Part shown: positions 55,977 to 64,000 of the stretch, piece after piece
Layout of the letters: every line of letters starts with the position of its first letter
Numbering within the stretch: the stretch's first letter is position 1
Assembly (NCBI GenBank): GCA_963576565.1
Contig: OY755040.1
Span: forward strand, 22,389,543 to 22,453,542
Reading direction: 5' to 3'
From: Aspidapion aeneum
Taxonomy: Eukaryota > Arthropoda > Insecta > Coleoptera > Brentidae
Length of the DNA stretch: 64,000 nt
Program-made: the position numbers and the translations under genes
The notes under the pieces: generated by a model
Database searches by the model: none
What the model was told of the DNA's origin: nothing
What the model saw: only the letters and a program-made list of their open reading frames with translations

Positions 55977-58900
55977 CTATAAAAAAATAATTATTTAAAT
56001 TAGGTAGTTTTTAGCAAATTAGTTGTAAATAGGGTATTTGACAAATTTTAGAAAAGTGTTTAGAATGATACATAGATCCCTAATTTGCTACTCAAAATTA
56101 TTAAAATAGTATATTTTATCATGACTACATTTAAAATCAAGTTTTCTAATTTCCGATTTGAATTTGCCGCTAAGATGCTCATTTCTAGCATGGCGTTGCA
56201 ATGACGTCACAGCGCAGTAAACTCGCAGATACACGGCATTCAAGTGTTTATTTGTTTTTGGTCTGTGTGTATAAGAACGGAAAAAGTGGCTAGAACTTGC
56301 TCGAAGAGACCCAAGGGCCTTATCTGATACACCTACTTTACATTTGTGAAGATCAGTTTGATGTGAGTATAACTAAATTGTTTCTATTAATTTTTCTCAC
56401 GTTGTCTATAATATATATAACTATTTCGTAAATGACGATGACATTTTTGAGGTTATGTTTATTACAAGGAGTGAACAACTATAATAGGCAGAAAGCTGTA
56501 CAAATTTTTAGGCGGTGCTAGGCAGTTATTAGGCAGGACTAGGGAGTACCTCTAAATGTAGGACTGAGCACTACATATGCAAGACTAGACAGTGCATAGG
56601 CAGTACCTACGCAGGACTATGCAGTACTTCAAGTATTGCTGGTCGTTGTATACTTTTTGCCTACCTGTCCTGCAATTTTTGATTGTTTCTTAATGCTTAA
56701 AATAATAATGATTGGGTATTTAATTGAATCTATTGCAAGTGGGATATTAAACAAAAAAGCAAAACATATAACCTAACCTCAAAATGTAAATGAGTAAAAG
56801 TAGGCGAAGAATATCGTAAAAAACTTTTAGTTATATACAAAACAACTCATCGAATACTTACATCAACATTTTAACGTTTCTAAATTCCGCAGAACAAAAA
56901 TCACTGTTGTTGGCAAAGAAGCCTGCCAAGTTGGAGCTATCGGCTTTGGAGAATCCGTTTTCCATTGAAAATGTTTTTTATAAGCAAAACACAAAATAAA
57001 ATCCAATTTAGGACGATAATTCGCACTTTAAACCAAAGCAAACATTACCATCCATAAGAAAATAACACAGAAAATAGGTTCGTTCAAGGCGTTTACTGTT
57101 TTGTGACGTCACTCGCAGCTGATTGGTAGACCGCCTGTTTTGATTCACGTGGCTAATTGTTTTAATTCAATGTATTTATGCTCTACTGAGCCTTTCTATA
57201 AGTATATTATACAGGGTTATTTCATAATGTCTTGTGCTATCCGATGTGCCAATCGTATTGCAGAATATCTTACCTAAAAACACCTCCTCCAGTAGCTCTC
57301 CTCCTCAAAAAGTTGATCAGCATTAAAATAATGCCAATTTTTCCGATTAAAGCCGACTTTACCAGCATAACCTTAATGGACATTATCATCAAAGGAATCA
57401 TGGCAGTGGATACCTGAAAATAAATAAATTATATAAATATTTAAGTCAGTGTGTAGTGTACAATAATGTAAAGAGCCAGTGGCGATTCCAGGATTTCCGG
57501 GGAGACAGGGGCCAAAGTGGCAGTAAACATGAAAATATTTTTATTAGCGGTTTTTTTATGGATCTGAGGTGTGAAATTTTGTATGTAAAGGAGATATGGC
57601 GCCGCAGGCGAAACATTAAAAAAAATTAAGTAGAGTTTGTGACAAATTTTTGAATAGTGATGATGCTAAACTAAAAAATAAGTATATGTCTGGGGGGGAG
57701 GTGCCCGGGCCCCTTTGGCCCCCATCTGGATCCGCCACTGTAAAGAGCTGGTTCAATTTTTAGTCAAAATGCGTTCATGCTAACGACAGTTTATTATAAA
57801 TTAAATAAAATGCTGAACATCGCATCAATATGCGGTTTTCGGAATATAGTAGAACATGTTTTTCTCAATAATTTAAATATATACTAAAAAATTAGTAGAA
57901 GCTTCCACGGATTCATTTATTTTCAAACTAATTTCGTTTTGTTTGAACCTAGTGCACTTTTAACTTTTAATCACTTCTACGTCATCCCTCAACATCATGT
58001 TTTTTTTTCGTGTTTTTTGGTTTTTGTAGAATAGAGAACTAATTTTACAAAAAAAAAAAAACGAAAAAAACAAATAATAAGTACATTAGCAAGTTGTTTG
58101 CAAAGTTGTTATACCGTTTTTAGTAAGTTAAATGGTTCTTTAGTTTTGCTCAAAAAACTACGAAATTGGACGAGAGGTCCCCAGAAACCTCAGATTTCTT
58201 ACTCTAAGAAACCAAAATTACACTATTTGGTAAAAGTTTAAAAGGCTGAAAAACTTTCTATATGGCGGCTCACATATGTCCCGCCCCTTATTTTGCATCA
58301 ATATTTTCCCAAATATTTTCATACTTTTTTGCAACCTCCAGGAGCCTGGTTCAAAAAATCGAAAAGTGAAGCAAACAATGGCAAATTTAAATTAGCAGAC
58401 GCAAATTTTCAAGTACGCATGTGCGTGTTTCGGCTCGTACAGCTGCTGTGCGGCCGGACACCATATTTGTTGCATTTTGCTGTGTTTTCCGTTTGTCGTG
58501 TAAAATTTTTCTGTGAAAAATGGGAAATAATTCACGCGATACATGTGTGGTTTGTGGAAAAATATCCCGGAAAAGTAAGGAAGTGCCTTTTGTAGGTGAA
58601 TACCTGCACATTTCTTTATAATTTTTTTAGAAAGTTAAGAGCCCACTAAGCACAAAATCGTAAAAAAACATTAAGTAAATGTTGAAAAAAAAATGTTTTT
58701 TTCTAGCACAAATTTGTGTTAAAATTAAGTCAACTTTTGACATTAAAAAAACATGTAGAAAATCCTAACGAAAATTTTATGTAAAAGCATTGCCAAAAAT
58801 ATATTTCTCAATAACGTTAAGATACCAATATTTAAAAAACCATAATTCTATTGACGTTAAAAATAATACCATGAATATATGGCTATTTTTATAATGTTTT

Positions 58901-61262
58901 TCCTAGATCTCATTTCTAACGTTGAATTTAAGATATATGAAGCTAATAAATGTTTTGTTTTTTAAACATTAAAAAAAAATGATACTATAGAGGGCGCTGC
59001 CGCATAGTTCCACTACCAGAATGGGCCATCGCCATTTTTAGTTGCGTTTCGCTGCGAGTTCATACGAGTCAGTCAGGTAGCAGATACGCTTTGTGCAATT
59101 TTCGTTAAAATATTTACCTTTTGTAGAAACAAACATGGTAAATTAAAAGCACAGTTATTAATAATGATAGTGAATACATATTTGGATGGGAATATGCACC
59201 AGTTGTGTGAAAAAGATGGTATAGTTAAAGAACAGCAAATTTGTATGCAGTGATTTAAATGAAGCATCACAAAATTAGGTAAGAAAAGTAAACAAAAGTA
59301 AAAAAATTGTTTTGTATAGAATATCGCATACCTAACGTTATAGGTAATCAGACAGGGAATGCGACAATTCACCGCGGACGATTAGCCGCCGGACCTTAAG
59401 CCGCGTATTCATTTGAGGCAGAATTCGCAAGCCTCGCAGTAGGACCAAACGAATGCTTGTATTCACTTGAGCATGATTTGTTTATCCTCGTAGCGAGGCA
59501 CTTACTACAAAATTATTGTTTACATAGAATTTTAAATTTTATTTTCAGAAGCTACGGATCCGAATTTCCTTTACTGAGTGTCGAGTTCACGAGAACCTCA
59601 ACAGACTGTTGTTGCCCTGCGTTTCCAAAATAGAAGAATTTTATTTACGTTATTTATGTTACTTTATCTTTAGAGATATTTAAAAAATATATATTTTTTC
59701 ATTGTTAAAAAAACATTTATTTTTCAATGTCATGTATTTTCCACTATTAAAAATCAATATTTTTTTAACGTTCGAAAAACAGTTTAAAAAACGTTATAAA
59801 AACATAAAATTATTTTTCTAACGTCAGAAAACGGGTTATTAAGCTTCTTTTTCACTATGAATGTGACGTTAGAACTAACATCCAACCTAACGTTATGTTT
59901 TTAAATTTAACATTATTTTGACATTATTAAAATGTTTTTATGTTAAGTGGGAGTGGTATCCACAATAAACCTACAAACAAATTTTAGAAAAACAACAAAT
60001 TTAGTTCGCAATTTGATAAATTTTTACCTGATAAACTAGTTTTTAGAAATAAAATAACCTTACATTTTTGACAATTATTGTCAAATAATGAAATGACGTA
60101 ATGGAGCATTCCCAAACCACTAAAACTGACGCATGCGCAGTTACCGAAGGTTACCCGAGACCCCCCCCCCCCTGAGTGCGCCCATGCGTCCAAGCACACA
60201 GTAGCTGTGTCTACGGGCCAAAACTTGGTCTCAGCGCTTCTGCAAATTTAAATTTGCCATTGTTTCTAAAGAAAGCTATGACAGCTTTACTTTTTGGTTT
60301 TTTGAACCAATTTTTATGCTCTATGGTATTTGTTACTTACCAAAAAAGGAATCACCATCATGGGCAGCATTTTTTCTACAAAACTGGGTTGATTATTGTT
60401 GCCTTTATTGTTAGCTTTTCGACTTTCTTTTGAATCTACAAAGAAAAATCAATCTTTAATGGTATTAATGCTTAAATCGTCCTAGTAGTTTTAGACTATG
60501 TCAGACTTCAGACAGAGGTAAATGTCATTCCGTTATTCTGCCTGCAAAAAAGCTAAAATTTTGTTAAAGCATTTAGTAGAAAAGCGCACTCAAAACAGCG
60601 TTGGACAAAATAGCGCGGGACACAACAGCATGGGACAAAACAGCACGTAGACTAAACAGCTCAAAACAGGAAAAATTGTGAGGCAGCCAAAGATTTACGT
60701 ATGATAGTTATATCTTTGGAGCAGCGCTAAATTGTTTAAAATAATAATATTATCTGAATTTATTCCCTTTCCTCAACACAGCAAAGGAGAGATTAGGTTA
60801 ATGAAGTAAGATTAGCCTAGAGTCCCTGTATGTTGACATATTTGGATGTATTAATATATCTCCAAATATGTCAACATACAGGGACTCTAGACTAGCCCAG
60901 GTTAAAAAATTTGTGATTTTCAAAATGATCCCATCAGTCAGACGCTATATTATCCACGTCATGTTTAGAACCAGTGTCTAAAAAATTATCCTTAGAAATA
61001 GCACACTTCGAAATACAATTTGAGTTAAAAAACGTTTTTGGGAAAGTTGATCTATGCTTTTAATTTTCTGCATTTTAAATTAATAATTACCATCATGCAA
61101 AGTCATTTCCTCAGTTTCCACCAATTTATTTTGCATATCTTCTTCATTTTCTTTAATCGTTTTTGAACTTTCCATTTTGGCAACGTCAGCAAAACTGGAC
61201 ATCCCCAAATTAACCACCACAAAACACATTAACTTAAAATTGTTTTTTCTTGCGACAGTCAT
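55853..61262 (-). CDS. Osiris-like (DUF1676-like) secreted protein, four exons
   Basis: Exons on the minus strand: 61262-61091, 60435-60341, 57413-57274, 55976-55853; 176 residues. Introns 1-3 have donors GTAATT, GTAAGT, GTAAGA and acceptors TTTGTAG, TTTTCAG, TTTATAG. Phases are 1, 0 and 2 and join without a stop. Residues 10-25 form a signal peptide (FKLMCFVVVNLGMSSFA); 26-75 are acidic then N/K-rich; 80-125 are a long hydrophobic stretch with KVMLVKSALIGKIGIIL; then TGGGVFS, YEHYGYQGHDEYG and a basic tail RKRRKRR. The hydrophobic K-A-L-L-I-G-K-I pattern is what I know from the insect Osiris family, but the usual N-terminal cysteine pair is missing and the protein is short. It probably acts in the secretory/endosomal route or cuticle secretion; the family assignment is moderate, the gene structure strong. 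Introns 2 and 3 are swollen by transposons. Confidence 0.75.
56465..56645. repeat. degenerate TAGGCAG-RACTA repeat in intron 3
   Basis: Words of the type TAGGCAGGACTA, TAGGCAGTACCTA, GCAGGACTATGCAGTA recur about eight times in 180 bp with loose 12-20-bp spacing. Non-coding. Confidence 0.5.
56862..56965 (-). CDS. exon-like piece resembling a YqaJ/SWIM protein N-terminus
   Basis: Within intron 3 and on the same strand: ATG, 34 codons plus two bases, then AT|GTAAGTA, a near-consensus donor. The peptide begins MENGFSKADSS and continues FFANNSDFCSAEFRNVKML. From memory this resembles the N-terminal region of multi-copy arthropod proteins with a SWIM finger and YqaJ-like exonuclease domain. The downstream exons with those domains are not found in the window, so it is an orphan first exon or part of a deleted mobile gene. 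TGACGTCA elements lie about 140 bp upstream of it and at about 56211. Confidence 0.4.
57274..57413 (-). CDS. Osiris-like gene, exon 3 (hydrophobic core)
   Basis: Acceptor ATTTATTTTCAG, 46 codons plus two bases encoding VSTAMIPLMIMSIKVMLVKS and ALIGKIGIILMLINFLRRR, then a glycine triplet, ending TTTTTAG|GTAAGA. It holds the most Osiris-like part of the protein. A hAT-like MITE with an 8-bp duplication lies 64 bp upstream in intron 2. Confidence 0.78.
57477..57740. mobile_element. 264-bp hAT-like MITE with perfect 8-bp duplication
   Basis: CAGTGGCGATTCCAGGAT ... ATCTGGATCCGCCACTG, flanked by TAAAGAGC on both sides (57469-57476 and 57741-57748). Contains a G7 run and GCCCGGGCCCC near the right end. 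It sits in intron 2 of the Osiris-like gene. Confidence 0.92.
57749..58346. other. intron 2 sequence without clear elements
   Basis: About 57815-57860 contains ATCGCATCAATATGCGGTTT, a fragment of the 41715-type MITE. Otherwise AT-rich intron sequence. Confidence 0.45.
58520..58621 (+). CDS. short exon-like frame with a THAP-like CxxC start
   Basis: 33 codons starting MGNNSRDTCVVCGKISRKSK; a donor-like TAG|GTGAAT lies at 58595. The C-x-x-C near the N-terminus and the basic stretch after it would fit the start of a THAP or similar zinc-binding domain, which is common in transposase-derived genes. The rest of such a domain is missing because the 58642 element follows directly. The evidence is slight. 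Confidence 0.25.
   Translation: MGNNSRDTCVVCGKISRKSKEVPFVGEYLHISL
58642..59951. mobile_element. CCCACTAAGC-ended element
   Basis: CCCACTAAGCACAAAATC at the left and TTTTTATGTTAAGTGGG at the right are inverted termini. The subterminal regions on both sides are rich in AACGTT, AAACATT and AATGTTTTT words that can pair. The centre (59265-59650) is shared with 44868-45560. No transposase. Located in intron 2 of the Osiris-like gene. Confidence 0.7.
60155..60188. repeat. C-run MITE end
   Basis: CCCGAGA followed by C14 and CTGAGTGCGCCCATG resembles the right terminus of the G/C-run MITE family (compare 24489). The remainder of the element is not recognisable. Confidence 0.4.
60341..60435 (-). CDS. 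Osiris-like gene, exon 2
   Basis: Acceptor TTTTTCTTTGTAG, then 95 bases: completes codon 58 (G+AT), reads an N/K-rich linker and FVEKMLPMMVIPFL, and ends in frame at TTTTTG|GTAAGT. The inverted arm of an intronic element starts only about 30 bp beyond this donor. Confidence 0.75.
60585..60665. repeat. degenerate ACAAAACAGCRCGGG tandem array
   Basis: AGCGTTGGACAAAATAGCGCG, GGACACAACAGCATGGG and ACAAAACAGCACGTAGAC repeat with a period of about 15 bp, five units. Located in intron 1. Resembles the array at 43971-44092 in word content. Confidence 0.6.
60818..60889. repeat. 72-bp palindrome, copy 3
   Basis: TAGAGTCCCTGTATGTTGAC ... GTCAACATACAGGGACTCTA, nearly perfect, centred on ATGTATTAATATATC. 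The same sequence as the tandem pair at 34983-35131. It lies in intron 1 of the Osiris-like gene. Confidence 0.9.
61091..61262 (-). CDS. Osiris-like gene, exon 1 (signal peptide)
   Basis: 57 codons plus one base, starting MTVARKNNF. The hydrophobic core and small residues near 22-26 form a signal peptide, followed by an acidic stretch (ENEEDMQNKLVETEE). The exon ends at GATG|GTAATT. No in-frame upstream ATG or better start is seen. I could not place a TATA box or start site upstream. Confidence 0.75.
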
Positions 61263-61710
61263 TCTTTCAATTTTGAAAATTAAAGTTACATACTTTTGAT
61301 TCTAAACTACACACTAATTAGAAATCTGGGTCATTTTAAAAAAAATTAGAAACGTCTGTAAATTTTATTTAAAGCTTTATTTTGCACGATTGCCAAAAAC
61401 CACAATATTATAGCCCGTTCAACAACAATATACAGACGCTTTTAAACAATTTATTTATTTTTACGCATTGTTATTGCTGCTGTACATTCACTGCTAATTC
61501 TTGGATTAAAGCGGAATACCATTTTTCTAATCGACTTCTTTGGTTGGGTATGTCAGCTGCTGCTGGTAGGTGTTCCTATTCGTTATATTAAGGTGAATGG
61601 TATCAAAACCAAGTTTAACCATCGACGAGTTTGTATCGTGCCCGTTTCTTCGAATAATTCTTGATATTTCTTCTGTATTAAAAAATAGGATCAGATAGAT
61701 TTTAATTATA
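61263..61710. other. upstream region of the Osiris-like gene
   Basis: Contains whatever promoter the gene uses, but no TATA box, initiator or upstream exon is convincing. A minus-strand CACCTACCAGCAGCAGCTGA at about 61550-61570 contains a CAGCTG E-box. Confidence 0.35.
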
Positions 61711-62207
61711 AGCTCACACTACTACTATTATGCTATAGTAGTGTAAGCTATGGTGATTTTTTTTTCGAGAAAAAAAGAGATTTCAAAAATTTTAACCGCT
61801 TAACTCAAAAACCGCTTGCCAGATTTGAATAAAATTTGGTACCTAGGCTGGGTCTTAGGCCGAGATGGTCTCATTTAAAAATTAACAAAATCCACCAAAC
61901 GCAGGCCAAATAAAAGGGTGGGGGTAGATTAAAAAAACTAGAGTGTAAATTTGGCGTGTGTGATATCAAACGAAAGGTAATTGACTCCGGGATTAAATAA
62001 GATACATTTTAGTTTATTTAAAAAAAAGGGTGGGGGTAGATTCAAAAAATTAGAGTTTAAGTCAAAACATGGCTTGTGTGGTATCAAACGAAAGGTAATT
62101 GAGTCTGGAGTTGAATAAAATATATTTCAGTTTCTAGTTATATTAGCTCACACGTACGCTATAACTATAGTAGGTACCTAGTGTGAGCTTAGGTGCAGAG
62201 TATTTTT
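61711..62207. mobile_element. hairpin-ended CTCACAC element, copy 4, minus orientation
   Basis: Starts AGCTCACACTACTACTATTA and ends GTGTGAGCTTAGGTGCAGAG, i.e. inverted relative to the other copies. Two 105-bp units are present (CGAAAGGTAATTGACTCCGG and CGAAAGGTAATTGAGTCTGG). The CAGA run and some bases near AACCGCTTAACTC are lost. Confidence 0.75.
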
Positions 62208-62663
62208 GTATCTCTGCCTGTCTGTCTGTAACATGTTGTAAGTACTGGGTGTCTCAAATTCTACTTTTTTGGGGGTTTCGGGTATTTTTAAGGATAGAAA
62301 AAAATGCACAACAACAACAATGAAAGTTTGATTTGATAATAAAAAATTAATAAGTTTTTGTTATTTGCAAAATAAATAGTAATTTTGTTTTTGCACATCA
62401 AAATCTTTGCATTTGAAAATTATATTTTTTCAAACTTTTTCCCCACAAAATTTTTGCTCTAACAAACAATAAACTTTTAAAAATTAAGCGCAAACAAGGC
62501 TGGGGCAACCTGTAGGTACAGGGTGATTGGTAATTATCTAGTCAATAGCTATCTCCGTTAATATTGATCACACGACCACAGTTTAAATTAGTAAAGCTTC
62601 AGGTTGTTTCTTGAATCGCTAGAATCTGATGCTAAAAGTGTCATACATTTTGTCAATTCCTTC
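62208..62663. other. gene-free DNA
   Basis: A TACAGGGTGATTGGTAATTA at 62517 could be a stray mariner-like end. Nothing else. Confidence 0.4.
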
Positions 62664-63624
62664 CTCACTTAGCACAAAAAACATATTAACGTTAAATATA
62701 ACGTGACCAAAAATAACAAAGTTATTTTTTACTTGAAAACAACCTTATATCATGTAATATTTATTATGTTAAATTTACATGCTTGAAGATAACTTAAAAA
62801 CAAGGAGAAATCAAGCTATAAAAATTTGCTTTTTGCTGAAGTTTCTGGTGCTGTGTATATAACGTGTTTTTTCTCCACAACATGTTCTAAAACGCCACTA
62901 GATTAAGACTTCTCAAACCTACTAACTTTCTGCGTCTTTTTTGGTCACGTTTTTTTAATAACATTTTTTTAACTTAAAAGAGACGCGAAAGGAAGTTATA
63001 AAAGGTCACTAGTTTAGGACTTCAACACTTCAAGACAATTTTAAAGATGGCGCTCAAGGCAAGACAAAATATCTATATAATTATCTATCTAAATACATTA
63101 TGTTTTTTTTAAAAGCTAAACAAGATTTTTTAACAGTAAACACTTTCACAGAATATTAGTGTGTCTTTATCAGGTTAATAACAGATGCATCGTGATCGTG
63201 AAGGATCAGGGATCAGTTCCATAAAAGGTTTTTGGAGTTTAGAGGCCAAAGCACTGCCTGATAGATTTCGTCAAAGTGAAAAATCCCGACAATAGGTGGC
63301 GCTGCTGCTAGTAAAATCTCAAAAATATTTAGTAGAAAAGCCATGCAAGTCGCGTTTTAAAATTTGTGTAGAAAAGGCGTGAATCTAATGTGATTTTAAC
63401 GTAAAAATCACTTGAAACTAACGTAAAAACATTGCTGTTTTAATTTTATAATGGCGTTATTACAAAGCAGTTTTTAGCAACGTTATTTTTTACAACGGTA
63501 ATGAATGACCTATTAAGCTTGTTTTATATATGAAATAAACGTTTTTTTCTAGCAGCTTTTAAAGTCTACATTTTTTTTTCTCACGCCTTTTTTACGTTTT
63601 AAACACGTGATTGTGCTATGTGGG
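62664..63624. mobile_element. CCCACATAGC-ended element, copy 2
   Basis: Same orientation as 48620-49583 and closely similar throughout, with small indels (a deletion around 62880, an extra TCTAGCAGCTTTTAAAGTC near the right end). The left end is altered (CTCACTTAGCACAAAAAAC); the right end TGTGCTATGTGGG is preserved. Confidence 0.75.
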
Positions 63625-63792
63625 TCAATATTAACGGATATAGCTATTAAGTAAAATATAACTGTTTGTGCGTAGAAAAACAAAAACATTTGACTTTTAT
63701 AGATATATTAAAAAATAAATTAAATTATAAATTTGTTAGATTTAAATATTTCTTTGTCTTTTGCTTTGGTAAAGTTTTAAGTCGTTTTAGGT
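63625..63792. other. gene-free DNA
   Basis: AT-rich; nothing recognisable. Confidence 0.4.
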
Positions 63793-63977
63793 CAGTGGCG
63801 TACATAGAAAAACGTTTCGGGGTGGGCCCGAGACAGTTTTCGGGAGGGCCCGAAACCCAATAAGGGCGTATTTTATGCTATTTTATGTTTGTATTCATGA
63901 AAAATGTAGAAAATATCTAAAAAAATCTTAGATTTGGGGGCGCCCGGGTCCCCCGGCCCCCCTTATATACGCCATTG
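63793..63977. mobile_element. hAT-like MITE, long form
   Basis: CAGTGGCGTACATAGAAAAA ... TATATACGCCATTG, flanked by TTTTAGGT and ATGTAGGT (6/8). It combines the end sequences of the 90-bp copy at 55133 with the ATTCATGAAAAATGTAGAAA interior of 24331-24489, so the short copy is an internal-deletion derivative. Confidence 0.75.
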
Positions 63978-64000
63978 ATGTAGGTTGTACTAAGTACCCA

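Larger units (their letters stand above)
58348..60308. mobile_element. probable element bounded by inverted arms in intron 2
   Basis: Left arm 58348-58410 (GGTTCAAAAAATCGAAAAGT, AAACAATGGCAAATTTAAAT) matches the inverse of about 60237-60308, with a 26-bp gap in the left arm. Between them are a GC-richer leader, a short THAP-like exon (58520) and the CCCACTAAG element (58642-59951). The arms are short and diverged, so this may be a decayed DNA transposon opened by a later insertion. Confidence 0.45.

Noticed and set aside
1..64000. CRISPR array, prokaryotic defence system or biosynthetic operon
   Set aside because: No regular spacer-repeat array, no operon-like gene runs, and clear eukaryotic splice structure and retroelements.

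Overview
This is a stretch of animal nuclear DNA, almost certainly from an insect. It is AT-rich, has spliced genes with GT-AG introns, and is packed with transposable elements typical of large arthropod genomes: a BEL/Pao LTR retrotransposon, RTE-like LINE fragments, tRNA-derived SINEs, foldback/MITE elements with TA target duplications, and small hAT-like MITEs with 8-bp duplications. The one host gene that can be assembled resembles the insect-specific Osiris (DUF1676) family, which supports Insecta. I cannot place it below that level. Nothing prokaryotic (operons, CRISPR) is present.

Layout. 1-11.5 kb: no genes; foldback elements, tandem repeats and two small hAT-like MITEs. 12.2-14.9 kb: a nest in which an RTE-like LINE fragment is split by a foldback element, which is itself split by a hairpin-ended element, followed by two opposed tRNA-derived SINEs. 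14.9-22.8 kb: the 3' end of a second LINE, split by an apparently young and complete BEL/Pao element (15122-22285) with LTRs identical by eye, a 5-bp duplication and one 1808-codon Gag-Pol frame. 22.8-23.9 kb: another SINE, another LINE C-terminus, and a candidate terminal exon on the minus strand. 24-36 kb: two very large inverted-repeat elements (26267-28369 and about 29086-30842), one carrying the tail of a mariner-type transposase, then a minisatellite that flips orientation and a tandem pair of near-perfect 70-bp palindromes. 36-53 kb: dispersed repeats, MITEs and gene-free DNA, ending in a TACGTA-rich island. 53.8-55.75 kb: the longest RTE-like LINE copy (YADD box visible), interrupted by a foldback element and a 90-bp hAT-like MITE.

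55.85-61.26 kb (minus strand): a four-exon gene for a 176-residue secreted, hydrophobic, Osiris-like protein. No single open frame reveals it, but splice sites and reading phases agree at all three introns. Its introns hold further elements, including two short exon-like pieces: one resembling the N-terminus of arthropod YqaJ/SWIM proteins, one with a THAP-like CxxC start. 61.3-64 kb: more repeats, including second copies of elements seen near 33.9 and 48.6 kb.

Only two units look functional as genes: the BEL/Pao element and the Osiris-like gene. The rest is transposon sediment. It is useful because nested insertions give a relative time order and because several families occur more than once, which allows their ends to be defined.
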